Positions 1 to 7,765 of a stretch of 36,482 nt of DNA are shown in pieces. The translations under genes were made by a program, and so were the position numbers. Every line of letters starts with the position of its first letter. Position 1 is the stretch's first letter. The notes under the pieces were generated by a model. That model worked only from the letters and a program-made list of their open reading frames with translations. It searched no databases and was not told the DNA's origin. The DNA is from a bacterium (lineage in GTDB: Bacteria > Acidobacteriota > Terriglobia > Terriglobales > Acidobacteriaceae). The DNA lies in the NCBI GenBank assembly GCA_026225095.1, contig JAMFSC010000129.1, positions 1 through 36,482 on the forward strand. The letters run 5' to 3'.

Positions 1-120
1 CAGAAGCTCTACGCCAACCGCAGCCAGACCGCCGCCGCCGATGCCAAGTGCATCTGCGGACGCACCGACGCCTGCTGCTCGCTCCAGAACCCAGGCTTCG
101 GAGCAGCGTCCAAAGCCTAG
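1..120 (+). CDS. 3' end of an unidentified gene (partial)
   Basis: Frame 1 is open from the window edge to a TAG at 118-120, giving 39 C-terminal residues. It contains a cysteine-rich stretch, CICGRTDACC, followed by a short Gly/Ala/Ser tail. The stop overlaps, in a shared CTAG, the stop of the convergent gene that ends at 117; such tail-to-tail packing is typical of two real genes. Four cysteines in ten residues suggest metal binding or disulfides, but I do not recognise the family and the start lies outside the window. Confidence 0.5.
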   Translation, partial: QKLYANRSQTAAADAKCICGRTDACCSLQNPGFGAASKA

Positions 121-533
121 CCGAGATCAGGCTTCAGCCCGCAGTTGATCTCCCACGGGGTTCCGAACCGATCTGTCACCAGCCCGTACCGTTCCGCCCA
201 GAATGTCTTCTGGAGCGCGAGCGGTACGGCTCCACCCTCCGCCAGCGTTGCGAAGATACGCTCCGCCTCCGCGGCGTCCGTGAGGTTCACCTGCACCGTG
301 AAACCCTGCGGCTTCCGGTAATCGCTCGCCAGCGTATCGACGCCCGTCAGCCTCTGATCCCCGACCATCAACGTCGCATGGATCACCTGATTCGCCAGAT
401 CAGGAAAAGTCGACCCCATCGGCGACTCGCCCCAGGTCTGCAAAAACACAATCTCGCCGCCCAGGCACCGCGCATACATCTCAAATGCCTCTTTGCATTG
501 GCCATTGAACGAGAGGTGCGTGCAGATCTGCAT
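117..533 (-). CDS. VOC family protein, PhnB-like (glyoxalase fold)
   Basis: The protein is 138 residues, the usual size of PhnB/3-demethylubiquinone-methyltransferase-like VOC proteins. It opens MQICTHLSFNGQCKEAFEMY, the typical first beta strand and helix. It later has the DRFGTPWEIN segment (D-x-x-G-x-x-W) seen near the C-terminus of nearly all PhnB-like proteins. The start at 533 is chosen because AGGAGA sits 8 bases upstream and family similarity begins there; a longer frame reaches 629 but the extra residues look random. VOC proteins of this type bind a metal or small ligand and their substrates are mostly unknown, so no reaction is assigned. It is convergent with the preceding gene and divergent from the lipoprotein gene at 647. 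Confidence 0.88.
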   Translation of the reverse strand: MQICTHLSFNGQCKEAFEMYARCLGGEIVFLQTWGESPMGSTFPDLANQVIHATLMVGDQRLTGVDTLASDYRKPQGFTVQVNLTDAAEAERIFATLAEGGAVPLALQKTFWAERYGLVTDRFGTPWEINCGLKPDLG

Positions 534-646
534 CCCCGAGTCTCCTGTCGAACAGTCTCGCGCCACAGCAGCAGATTCTAACCCAGGCCCATCTTTTCGA
601 GGCTGACGAAACCTCCGTGCTCGCGTCATCTAGAATCGCCTCAGGT

Positions 647-1021
647 ATGAAACGCTCCGCCCAGGTCGCTGCTCCCCTCCTCGCCCTTGCTGCCGCGGCC
701 ATGCTCGCCGGCTGCCGCAAGCCGGAGATGCAGCGCTGCGTCGACGAAAACAACAAGGTCGTCGACGATAGCCTCTGCGGCAAACCCCAGCAGCAGATGC
801 GCTCCGACGGTCACGGCGGCTTCATCCCGTTCATCGTTCCCTACCACTACTACTACGGTGGCTATGGCGGATACGGCCTCGGGTCCGTCGTCGGTGGAGG
901 GAGCTCCGCCCCTCTCTCCGGACGAAGCTACGCCACCCGCTCCGGCGTCACCACGCGCGGAGGCTTCGGGAAATCCTTCTCCTCCGGCGGCTCTCACGGC
1001 GGCTCATCTTCCGGCGAATAG
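647..1021 (+). CDS. YgiB-like (DUF1190-type) lipoprotein
   Basis: The protein is 124 residues with an N-terminal signal (MKRSAQVAAPLLALAAAAML) and a lipobox LAGC, predicting lipid attachment at Cys22 or so. The mature part has CVDENNKVVDDSLCG, then a Tyr/Gly-rich segment (HYYYGGYGGYG), and ends with TRGGFGKS and Gly/Ser repeats. E. coli YgiB (DUF1190) has the same order: lipobox, Gly-rich middle and a C-terminal TRGGFG motif, although it is longer (about 220 residues). The next gene, 28 bases downstream, encodes a YgiC-like ATP-grasp enzyme, the same pairing as E. coli ygiB-ygiC. The context supports the assignment better than the sequence alone. Function is not established; a surface or periplasmic lipoprotein is inferred. 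Confidence 0.72.
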   Translation: MKRSAQVAAPLLALAAAAMLAGCRKPEMQRCVDENNKVVDDSLCGKPQQQMRSDGHGGFIPFIVPYHYYYGGYGGYGLGSVVGGGSSAPLSGRSYATRSGVTTRGGFGKSFSSGGSHGGSSSGE

Positions 1022-1049
1022 CCACCCATCACAACCCAAACGAGACTCC

Positions 1050-2333
1050 ATGCGACGCATCTCCCTCCCGCCCCGTACCGACTGGCAGACCAAAGTAGAG
1101 GCCGCGGGTCTGACCTACCACTCGCCCGACTCCATGCCCTATCCCTACTGGGACGAGTCCGCCGCCTATGAGTTCTCCGCCGCCGAGGTCGACACCCTCG
1201 AGGCCGCGGGTTCGACCATGCAGCAGATGTGCCTCGCCGCCGCCCAGCACATCATCGAGAACAATCGCTACGCCGAACTCGACATCCCGCCCGAGGCCGC
1301 TCCCGTCATCGAGCAGGCGTGGAGCCAGGAGCCACCCGCGCTCTATGGCCGCTTCGACTTCTCGTGGGCCGGAGCCAGCTCCGGCCAGGCACCTAAGCTC
1401 CTCGAATACAACGCCGACACCCCCACCGCGCTGCTCGAAGCCGCCGTCATCCAGTGGGACTGGCTCAAAGACCTGACACCGCAACTGAAGCATCCGACCA
1501 CCGGAGGCGACGCGGACCAGTTCAACTCCATCCATGACAAGCTCATCGCGAAGTGGAAGGATCTGATTCCGTACCTCGAACAGCCTCTCTACTTCGCCGG
1601 CATCGACGAGCCCGAAGACCAGCTCACCCTCGTTTACCTCCGCGACACCGCCCAGCAGGCCGGCCTTGAGACCATCCAGATGTTCATGGAGGAGATCGGC
1701 TGGCACGCCGATACGCAGTCCTTCGTCGATCCCGCCGACCAGCAGATGTTCTCCATCTTCAAGCTGTACCCCTGGGAGGCGATGCTGGCCGAGGAGTTCG
1801 GCCCCGCCGCCCTCTCCACCTACGCCCAGATGCGCTGGATCGAGCCCATCTGGAAGATGCTCCTCTCGAACAAGGGCATCCTGCCCATCCTTTGGGAGCT
1901 CTACCCGAACCATGAGCTTCTGCTGGAAGCCCACTTCGACCAGCCCGCAGCTCCATCTGCCACCGGCTGGTCCGACGTTGCCGGCTTCGGACGGGGGCAC
2001 AACTCGGCCCCCGTCCCTACCTCGATCTCGCGCCTGGCCGGCAACCCCATGCGCAACTACGTTCGCAAGCCGCTCATCTCTCGCGAGGGAGCAAACATCA
2101 CTATCGTCCGCGACGGCGCTACCGTCTTCGAGACCGAGGGCACCTACACCGGACGCCAGATCCGCCAGGCGCTCGCCCCCGAAGCCGTCTTTCATGCCTC
2201 GGACGGTCAGCCGCGTCACCCCGTGCTCGGCATCTGGATGGTCGACCAGGACTGCTGCGGCATGGGAATCCGCGAATCTCGCACTCCCGTCACAGATAAC
2301 CTCAGCTCCTTCGTCCCCCACTACTTCATCTGA
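1050..2333 (+). CDS. ygiC: glutathionylspermidine synthase-like ATP-grasp protein (YgiC family)
   Basis: The protein is 427 residues, against about 386 for E. coli YgiC, and matches the synthetase domain of glutathionylspermidine synthase (GSP_synth). Recognisable parts are YPYWDESAAYEFS near residue 31, KLLEYNADTPTALLEAA near 116 (the ATP-grasp substrate/nucleotide segment), NKGILPILWELYPNHELLLEA around 275 and VRKPLISREGANI near 335. The fold ligates an amine to a peptide carboxylate using ATP. YgiC homologues lack the amidase domain and their substrate is unsettled. The start at 1050 is chosen because the family N-terminus (MRRISLPPRTDWQTKVEAAGL) begins there. The upstream gene is the lipoprotein partner, so both are likely cotranscribed. 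Confidence 0.88.
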   Translation: MRRISLPPRTDWQTKVEAAGLTYHSPDSMPYPYWDESAAYEFSAAEVDTLEAAGSTMQQMCLAAAQHIIENNRYAELDIPPEAAPVIEQAWSQEPPALYGRFDFSWAGASSGQAPKLLEYNADTPTALLEAAVIQWDWLKDLTPQLKHPTTGGDADQFNSIHDKLIAKWKDLIPYLEQPLYFAGIDEPEDQLTLVYLRDTAQQAGLETIQMFMEEIGWHADTQSFVDPADQQMFSIFKLYPWEAMLAEEFGPAALSTYAQMRWIEPIWKMLLSNKGILPILWELYPNHELLLEAHFDQPAAPSATGWSDVAGFGRGHNSAPVPTSISRLAGNPMRNYVRKPLISREGANITIVRDGATVFETEGTYTGRQIRQALAPEAVFHASDGQPRHPVLGIWMVDQDCCGMGIRESRTPVTDNLSSFVPHYFI

Positions 2334-2335
2334 CG

Positions 2336-3310
2336 CTACCCAACGGCAGCCAGCTCCCGCTGATCGTTGTAGCTGGCCGAATCGCCGCTTGAAGAAGAGA
2401 TCGCGGCACCCCCACCCCGGCTATACTGCCGTGGCGAGCACCCCATCACCCTCCGGAAGGCCTTCCCAAACGCGCTGTCCGATTCGTAGCCAAGCGACGA
2501 CGCAATCGTCGAGATCGACTCGACCGCACCCTTCAGCCTGTCTCCTGCCAATAGCATCCGCCACCGCGTCAGGTATTCCATGGGGGTTGACCCAACCGTC
2601 TGACGAAATCGCTGGGCAAAGATGGATCGCGACATCCCCGCGCGTGCGGCGAGCTCTTCAAGCGTCCACCGGCGACCGGGATCGTCGTGGATGCAGGTAA
2701 TCGCCGCGCTCATCTGCTTGTCGGCCAATGCGAACAGCCAGCCCACGCCCCCTCGCGCACCCTCCGCCAGGTGCAGCCGCAGAGCCTGCACCAGCATCAT
2801 GTAGGCGAGCTGCTGCGCGATCAGCGCACCCCCCGGCTGCGGATCGCGCAACTCCTCTTTCAGCCGATCGAGCGACCACCGCATCGCCGCCTTGTCCGAG
2901 TCCTTCTGCAGATGCACAATCGGCGGCAGCACCTCCAGCAAGCGGCCGGCTGGCCCGCCGCTCAGCAGGAAATGGCCTCCGGCGAGAACCGATGCACCCT
3001 CTCCAGCCAAACGCAGCGGAGCGTCACTCTGGAGAGCTTCCAGCAGAACGCGAAAATCGGTTGGTTCGACCGAAAGATCCGTCGCCAGGCAGAAGGGCAG
3101 GCCTCTCGGCAGAAGAAAGCAATCGCCCTCGGTCAGCAGGAGGGGAGCAAGACCGTCGACCGACAGCCAGCACTGTCCCGACAGGACGGCATAGCATTTG
3201 ATTCCCTCGTGCTTGGGGAATCGGACCGCGAGTTTGCCCCCTACGTCGAAGCGGCCGGAGCGGTAACTGGTGGGCTTGAGCAAAGCCAGTACATCGGAGA
3301 GTGGATCCAA
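2336..3310 (-). CDS. AraC-family transcriptional regulator with cupin-type N-terminal domain
   Basis: The protein is 324 residues. The N-terminal 180 residues resemble the AraC_binding/cupin_6 domain (FDVGGKLAVRFP, GDCFLLPRGLPF). The C-terminal third is a double helix-turn-helix: WTLEELAARAGMSRSIFAQRF, then STIASSLGYESDSAFGKAFRR, then SPRQYSR. The start is TTG at 3310, preceded by GGAGGT five or so bases upstream; members of this group usually begin MDPLSDVLALL, as here. It stops two bases from the convergent ygiC-like gene and is divergent from the SDR gene at 3434. AraC/cupin_6 regulators commonly control the adjacent divergent oxidoreductase gene, so regulation of the SDR is inferred. The ligand is unknown. 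Confidence 0.92.
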   Translation of the reverse strand: MDPLSDVLALLKPTSYRSGRFDVGGKLAVRFPKHEGIKCYAVLSGQCWLSVDGLAPLLLTEGDCFLLPRGLPFCLATDLSVEPTDFRVLLEALQSDAPLRLAGEGASVLAGGHFLLSGGPAGRLLEVLPPIVHLQKDSDKAAMRWSLDRLKEELRDPQPGGALIAQQLAYMMLVQALRLHLAEGARGGVGWLFALADKQMSAAITCIHDDPGRRWTLEELAARAGMSRSIFAQRFRQTVGSTPMEYLTRWRMLLAGDRLKGAVESISTIASSLGYESDSAFGKAFRRVMGCSPRQYSRGGGAAISSSSGDSASYNDQRELAAVG

Positions 3311-3390
3311 GCGACCTCCATACGTTCGAACCAGAACTTCGGACTTTCAGCATAGATCGTATCTCTCCCCGTCCCATCTAGCTATAGGAC

Positions 3391-3408
3391 AGGACGTGAG
3401 CGCGTCCT
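3391..3408. promoter_or_regulatory. short dyad in the araC/SDR divergent promoter region
   Basis: AGGACG and CGTCCT form a perfect 6-bp inverted repeat with a 6-base loop, midway between the divergent AraC and SDR genes. A TATAGG hexamer lies just upstream at 3384-3389. It could be an operator or a leader hairpin of the SDR mRNA. The evidence is only its position and symmetry. Confidence 0.3.
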
Positions 3409-3433
3409 CTCGATCGGCAAAGGAGAAATAACA

Positions 3434-4321
3434 ATGCGTGTCTTCCTCACTGGAGCCACAGGCTTCATCGGTTCAGCCATCATCCCCGAGCTCCTCAACG
3501 CGGGCCACAAGGTCCTTGGTCTGTCGCGTTCGGACGCCGGAGCCCAGGCCCTCCTCGCCGCCGGGGCCGAGGTCCATCGCGGCGATCTCGCGGACCTCGA
3601 CAGTCTGCGCCGCGGAGCCGAAGCGTCGGACGCAGTCATCCACTGCGGCTTCACGCACGACTTCTTAAACTTCGTGGCAAACTGCGAGCAGGACCGGCTC
3701 GCCATTGAAGCCATGGGCTCTGTGCTGGTCGGTTCCGACCGCTCCTTCCTCATCACCTCGGGAACCGGAATGGGGAGCACCGTGCCCGGCCAGCCCGCCA
3801 CCGAAGACGTCTTCAACCGCGACCACCCCCATCCTCGCAAAGCCTCCGAGTTGGCAGCCGACTCCGTGGCCGAGCGCGGCGTGAACGTCTCGGTGGTTCG
3901 GCTTCCCCAGGTCCACGACACTGTCAAGCAGGGCCTCATCACCTACGCCGTCGCGGTGGCCCGCGAAAAAGGAGTCTCGGCGTACCTCGGCGAAGGACTC
4001 AACCGCTGGCCTGCCGCCCATGTCCTCGATACCGCCCGTCTCTACCGACTGGCGCTCGAAAAGGCTCAGCCCGGCGCGCGCTATCATGCCGTGGCGGAAG
4101 AGGGAGTCTCGATGCGCGAGATCGCCGAAGTCCTCGGTCGCGGCCTCAAGATCCCGGTCGTCAGCCTCTCCGCCGAGGAAGCGCCTGCCCACTTCGGCTG
4201 GCTCGCCATGTTCGCCGGCTACGATATGCCGGCCTCCAGCGTGCTCACCAAGGAGCGCCTGGATTGGCACCCGACGGGCCCCGGCCTGATCGCCGACCTC
4301 GAACAGATGCGCTACAACTAG
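3434..4321 (+). CDS. NAD(P)-dependent epimerase/SDR family oxidoreductase (atypical)
   Basis: The protein is 295 residues beginning MRVFLTGATGFIGSAII, the classic TGxxGxxG dinucleotide-binding loop of extended SDRs at residues 6-13. An acidic GDLADLDSL segment (about 55) and a later VLDTARLYRLALE helix are typical of NAD-dependent epimerase/dehydratase-like proteins. The catalytic YxxxK expected after the central serine region is replaced by RKASE near residue 137, which places it among atypical SDRs; whether it reduces a substrate or only binds nucleotide cannot be told. The ribosome site AAAGGAG is 9 bases before the ATG. It is likely controlled by the divergent AraC regulator. An intergenic repeat follows the stop codon directly. 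Confidence 0.88.
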   Translation: MRVFLTGATGFIGSAIIPELLNAGHKVLGLSRSDAGAQALLAAGAEVHRGDLADLDSLRRGAEASDAVIHCGFTHDFLNFVANCEQDRLAIEAMGSVLVGSDRSFLITSGTGMGSTVPGQPATEDVFNRDHPHPRKASELAADSVAERGVNVSVVRLPQVHDTVKQGLITYAVAVAREKGVSAYLGEGLNRWPAAHVLDTARLYRLALEKAQPGARYHAVAEEGVSMREIAEVLGRGLKIPVVSLSAEEAPAHFGWLAMFAGYDMPASSVLTKERLDWHPTGPGLIADLEQMRYN

Positions 4322-4337
4322 TCCGTGGCCCGGTGCT

Positions 4338-4422
4338 GTGGCGGCCGGCCCACCTTAGGCGCGGTGAAACGTTGCGCCGAAGGTGGGGCACCCAACTTCA
4401 TACCAACAGGCAATCTGCTCTA
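4338..4422 (-). repeat. dispersed intergenic hairpin repeat, copy A
   Basis: On the minus strand this reads GAGCAGATTGCCTGTTGG, then GTTGGGTGCCCCACCTT, then a hairpin (4349-4387), then AAGGTGGGCCGG. The same order occurs at 32794 and 36199. Outer stem CCCACCTT/AAGGTGGG, one mismatch, inner stem GGCGC/GCGCC, 11-base loop. The inner stem differs from that of the 32794 copy but still pairs. Copy A lacks the right terminal sequence found in the other two. It sits immediately after the SDR stop codon. Confidence 0.8.
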
Positions 4423-4443
4423 GTTGTAGGCCCAGACCTTGCG

Positions 4444-4490
4444 AAAAAACCGCGCACCCGGCAGACCGCACTGCCTGCGGGTGCGCGGTT
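4444..4490 (-). terminator. rho-independent terminator of the DUF1801 gene
   Basis: On the minus strand, 13-base complementary arms (4478-4490 and 4448-4460, AACCGCGCACCCG type) close over an inner GCAG/CTGC stem and are followed by six T residues (A4444-A4449 on the plus strand). The site lies 10 bases past the stop codon of the minus-strand gene ending at 4500. The long GC-rich stem with a U-tract is a textbook intrinsic terminator. Confidence 0.88.
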
Positions 4491-4499
4491 CAAGAGAAA

Positions 4500-4895
4500 T
4501 CACTTTGCGGGAGCCGACTTTGGCTTGCTCTTGCTCTCAAGATTCAGCGCCACCGCCGCGCGGATCAGATCCCGCAACGCCGTCTCATTAATCGTATCGC
4601 CTTCGCGAAGATCGATGGCTCGTCTCGTATTCCCTTCGAGGCTTGAGTTGAAGAGACCAGAAGGGTCCGGCAACGCCGCCCCCTTGGCAAACGTCATCTT
4701 GACGACGCTCTTGTAGGTCTCCCCCGTGCAGACGATGCCGCCGCGCGACCACACGGGAGTTCCTCTCCACTTCAACTCTTCAACAATCTCGGGATCGGCC
4801 CCGCGTACGATTCGGCGAACCCTGGCGAAGGTCTTCCCACGCCAGTCCCCGAGCTCCTCGATCTTCGCGTCGATCAATGCAGAGGCAGATTCCAC
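4500..4895 (-). CDS. DUF1801 domain-containing protein
   Basis: The protein is 131 residues and carries the DUF1801 pattern: an N-terminal amphipathic helix, EELKWRGTPVWSRGGIVCTGETYKSVVKMTFAKGAAL in the middle (W-x-G-x-P-x-W-x-x-G-G core), and a basic Lys/Ser/Pro tail. It opens at GTG 4895 with AGGAG 9 or so bases upstream (the ORF's first residue is Val read as Met). DUF1801 proteins belong to the YdhG/YjbR-like fold; no activity is established. It is a single-gene unit with its own terminator. Confidence 0.88.
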   Translation of the reverse strand: MESASALIDAKIEELGDWRGKTFARVRRIVRGADPEIVEELKWRGTPVWSRGGIVCTGETYKSVVKMTFAKGAALPDPSGLFNSSLEGNTRRAIDLREGDTINETALRDLIRAAVALNLESKSKPKSAPAK

Positions 4896-5050
4896 CGGAA
4901 AGCTCCTTTCGCGGACAAGGCAAACTTCGCACCCAATCTATCGCCAACCAGCGCGAACCTCAAGCCCCGACCCGCGCAAAATCTTAGCGCCGTCTTCTCC
5001 ACAAAAAGCCGTCGCCGCCGGTCCCGTTTCTGTCATTCTGAATCGAGACG

Positions 5051-6289
5051 ATGATTTCACCCTTCCCGCCCTGCCTCCGCCCCGCACTTCTGCTCGTTCT
5101 CCTCGCCGCCACCTGTCTTTCAGCCCAGCAGCTCCCACCGCTCCCCACCGCCGACCCACTTGGAGCGCAGATTTTTGCCGCCACCGGCAACACCGGCATG
5201 GTCCTGGTCGTGGTCCGCGACGACGAAGTCTTCATGCAGTCGTACGGCGAGACCGCCCCCCACTCCGGCCAACGCCCGGGCCTCAACTCGCTCATCCGCC
5301 TCTGCTCGCTGTCGAAGATCATCGCCACCGACCTCCTCGTGAAACTCGTCCAGGACGGGACCGTCCACTTTACCGACCCGCTCCAGCAGTTCGCCCCCGC
5401 CGGGGTCCGTGTCCCAACCCAGACCATCCACGGACCCGCCGCCCGTGCCATCACCCTCGGCGATCTCGCCACTCACACAGCCGGCCTGCCCCGCGAGGTC
5501 GCGTACCCCGCCGCCGACGCCGCCCACTTCACCTTCCCCGACCACGCGTTTCGCTGGAGATGGCTCCCCGCCTTCCGCCTCCGTACCTCACCTGGCTACG
5601 CCGCCCACTACTCCAACGTCGGCTTCGACCTTCTCGGCGACGCCCTCGAGACCGCCTCCGGCAAGCCCTACGCCCAGCTCTTTGCCGAGCGCACCGCCCT
5701 CCCACTCGGCCTCCGCGACACCACCCTCACCCCCACGCCCGAGCAGTGCTCCCGCCTCCTCCAGGGCGCGCACAACGAGGGCCCCTGCACCGACACCCAG
5801 GCCTCCGCGGGCTCGAGCGGAATCTACTCCACCCCGGAGGATATGGTCCGCTTCCTCAAGTACCTCCTCAATCTCCCGGGCGTTCCCGTCCACCAGAACC
5901 CCGCAGCCCAGGCCGTGTACCTCCTGCCCGATCAACTCAGGTGGATCCAGGGGCTCGACCACGCCGGAACGCCCACGGGCCTTGGCCTCGGCTGGGTCCG
6001 TCTCGGCCTGCCGGAAGATTCAGGCATGATCCTCGAAAAGACCGGCGGGGGAGCCGGATTCGCCACGTACATCGCCCTCAACCCCGCCCACCACATCGGC
6101 CTCTTCCTCGCCGCCACCGAGGCCCGCGTCTCCACCCACGTCAATATCTTCAAAGAGGCCAACAATCTCCTCACCATCCTCTCCGGCCTGCCACCCCTTC
6201 CCCCGGAACCCGTCCCCTCCCTCCCCCTCTCCCCCGCTACGCCCGCGCATCGCGCCCCGGCCAGGTCCCACCGCGCTCAACCAAGGTAA
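5051..6289 (+). CDS. ampH: AmpH-like D-alanyl-D-alanine carboxypeptidase/endopeptidase (class C serine hydrolase)
   Basis: The protein is 412 residues with a cleavable signal (hydrophobic core LLLVLLAATCLSA, cut near AQQ). It follows E. coli AmpH closely in order: TGMVLVVVRDDEVFMQSYGET, SxxK at Ser86-Lys89 (SLSK), ATHTAGLPREV, Y187SN189 (YxN), GSSGIYSTPEDMVRF, and K330TGGGAGF for the third motif. AmpH cleaves peptidoglycan stem peptides in the periplasm and binds penicillins with weak beta-lactamase activity. Beyond the AmpH length there is a Pro/Ala-rich tail of about 30 residues. A Tat-exported metallo-hydrolase gene begins 15 bases after the stop, suggesting an operon. A class A beta-lactamase lies 4 kb downstream. 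Confidence 0.88.
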   Translation: MISPFPPCLRPALLLVLLAATCLSAQQLPPLPTADPLGAQIFAATGNTGMVLVVVRDDEVFMQSYGETAPHSGQRPGLNSLIRLCSLSKIIATDLLVKLVQDGTVHFTDPLQQFAPAGVRVPTQTIHGPAARAITLGDLATHTAGLPREVAYPAADAAHFTFPDHAFRWRWLPAFRLRTSPGYAAHYSNVGFDLLGDALETASGKPYAQLFAERTALPLGLRDTTLTPTPEQCSRLLQGAHNEGPCTDTQASAGSSGIYSTPEDMVRFLKYLLNLPGVPVHQNPAAQAVYLLPDQLRWIQGLDHAGTPTGLGLGWVRLGLPEDSGMILEKTGGGAGFATYIALNPAHHIGLFLAATEARVSTHVNIFKEANNLLTILSGLPPLPPEPVPSLPLSPATPAHRAPARSHRAQPR

Positions 6290-6304
6290 GCACCAGAGGA
6301 TCCC

Positions 6305-7561
6305 ATGCCCAACCGGCGCACCTTCCTGAGGTCCGCAGCCAGCATCCTCGGCGTGGCAGCCTTGTCTCCCCGCGGAATCGCCGCGCAAGCCGCCACTCTC
6401 TCCGCCGAGACCATCCTGCCTCCCTGGACCCTCGGAACCCTCGAGCTTCACCACATCGACACCGGCCGCGGCAACTCCACCCTGGTCCTCGCACCCGATG
6501 GAACCACCCTGCTGATCGACGCAGGCGAGGCCCACAGCGCCCTCCCCACGATGCCTGCGCCCCTCCCCGACAACACTCGCCGCGCCGGTGAGTGGATCGC
6601 TCGCTACGTCTCCCGCCAGCTCGCGCGCGCCGGCCAGACCGATCTCGATCTCCTCCTCCTCACCCACCTCCACGGCGACCACATCGGCGAAGTCGCCCCC
6701 ACCAGCCCACCCTCCGCCCACGGCCCCTACCGCCTTACCGGAGCTTCCGACGTCGCTGAATCCCTTCACATCCGCGAGGTCATCGACCGCGCCTGGCCCA
6801 CCTACGACTTTCCCGCTCCCTTCAAAGACCCCTCCGCCCTCAACTACATCGCGTTCGCCCGCCACCTCGCCGCCCACGGCACCCGGATCGAACGCGCCAA
6901 CCCCGGCTCCCTCACCCAGCTCGCCCTCCGCTACGAACCAGAGCGTTATCCCGCCTTCAGCGCCCGCATCCTCTCCGCCAACGGCCGCCTCTGGACCGGC
7001 ACCGGCGAGTCCTCCGCTTCACTCTTCCCGCAAGACCTCACCACCGCCACCCTCCCCACCGAAAACATGTGCAGCATCTCGCTCCGCCTCCAGTACGGAG
7101 CCTTCCGCTACTTCACCGGAGGCGACCTCACCGCCGACACCGACTACGGCCAGCACCCCTGGCGCGACGTCGAAACCCCCATCACCCAGCGCGCCGGCCC
7201 GGTCTCCGTCGCCGTCACCGACCACCACGCCTACTTCGACGCCTGCGGCCCCGCCTCCGTCCGCGCCCTCCAGCCCCGCGCCTGGATCATCCCCGCCTGG
7301 CACGTCTCGCACCCCGCTATGAACGTCATCGCGAACCTCTTCTCGACCGATCTCTACCCCGGCCCCCGCTCCGTCTTCGCCCTCGGTCTCACCCCCGAGG
7401 CGAAACTCGTGACCGAACGCTTCTCCGGCCGCCTCAGCAGCACCCGCGGCCACGTCGTTGTGCGCGTCCCGCCTGGCGGTGCCGACTTCACCGTATCTGT
7501 TCTCGACGCCCGCAACGAGCGCGGAGCCGTCGCGGCCACCTTCGGCCCCTTCCCCAGCTAG
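6305..7561 (+). CDS. Tat-exported metallo-beta-lactamase-fold hydrolase
   Basis: The protein is 418 residues. The N-terminus MPNRRTFLRSAASILGVAAL is a twin-arginine signal (RRTFLR). The metal motif THLHGDHIGE has H121, H123, D125 and H126 of HxHxDH, and LVLAPDGTTLLIDAGE upstream is the usual strand before it. Later HAYFDACGPASVRALQPRAWIIPAWHVSHP carries further histidines (DHH near residue 311) consistent with the second metal site. The overall plan resembles ComEC-type/competence-like MBL domains that act on extracytoplasmic substrates, but the substrate cannot be inferred. It begins 15 bases after the ampH-like stop, with AGAGGATC upstream, so it is probably cotranscribed. Confidence 0.85.
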   Translation: MPNRRTFLRSAASILGVAALSPRGIAAQAATLSAETILPPWTLGTLELHHIDTGRGNSTLVLAPDGTTLLIDAGEAHSALPTMPAPLPDNTRRAGEWIARYVSRQLARAGQTDLDLLLLTHLHGDHIGEVAPTSPPSAHGPYRLTGASDVAESLHIREVIDRAWPTYDFPAPFKDPSALNYIAFARHLAAHGTRIERANPGSLTQLALRYEPERYPAFSARILSANGRLWTGTGESSASLFPQDLTTATLPTENMCSISLRLQYGAFRYFTGGDLTADTDYGQHPWRDVETPITQRAGPVSVAVTDHHAYFDACGPASVRALQPRAWIIPAWHVSHPAMNVIANLFSTDLYPGPRSVFALGLTPEAKLVTERFSGRLSSTRGHVVVRVPPGGADFTVSVLDARNERGAVAATFGPFPS

Positions 7562-7765
7562 GCAGCCGGTCGCCCCATCCGAGTCCAAAACTCACCCAAA
7601 ATCAACCTCCCCACGCTTCAATCGAGGTGCGAAAATCAAGCCAGCATCCGCCAGTCGCAAGCCCCAAAACGCATGATCCCGCCCGACGCCAACCCGCCGA
7701 TCCCCCTGCCGGACCTCGGCGCCGCGACCTCACCCGCCCCCACCGACCCTGCGCCGGAGACTCCC

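Noticed and set aside
1029..2321. A 430-codon open frame on the minus strand, opposite ygiC.
   Set aside because: It is the mirror of a strongly recognised gene in GC-rich DNA. Its translation is low-complexity Gly/Val/Asp-rich with no domain. Similar antisense frames occur opposite ampH, serA, hom, the TonB receptor and motB.
4726..6591. A 621-codon plus-strand frame overlapping ampH.
   Set aside because: The translation is dominated by Pro, Arg and His, typical of a shifted frame. The overlapping frame has all AmpH motifs.
7673..7765. A 31-residue N-terminal extension of the one-TM protein.
   Set aside because: It is Pro/Ala-rich, has no ribosome site, and the conserved N-terminus and a good Shine-Dalgarno are at the internal ATG 7766.
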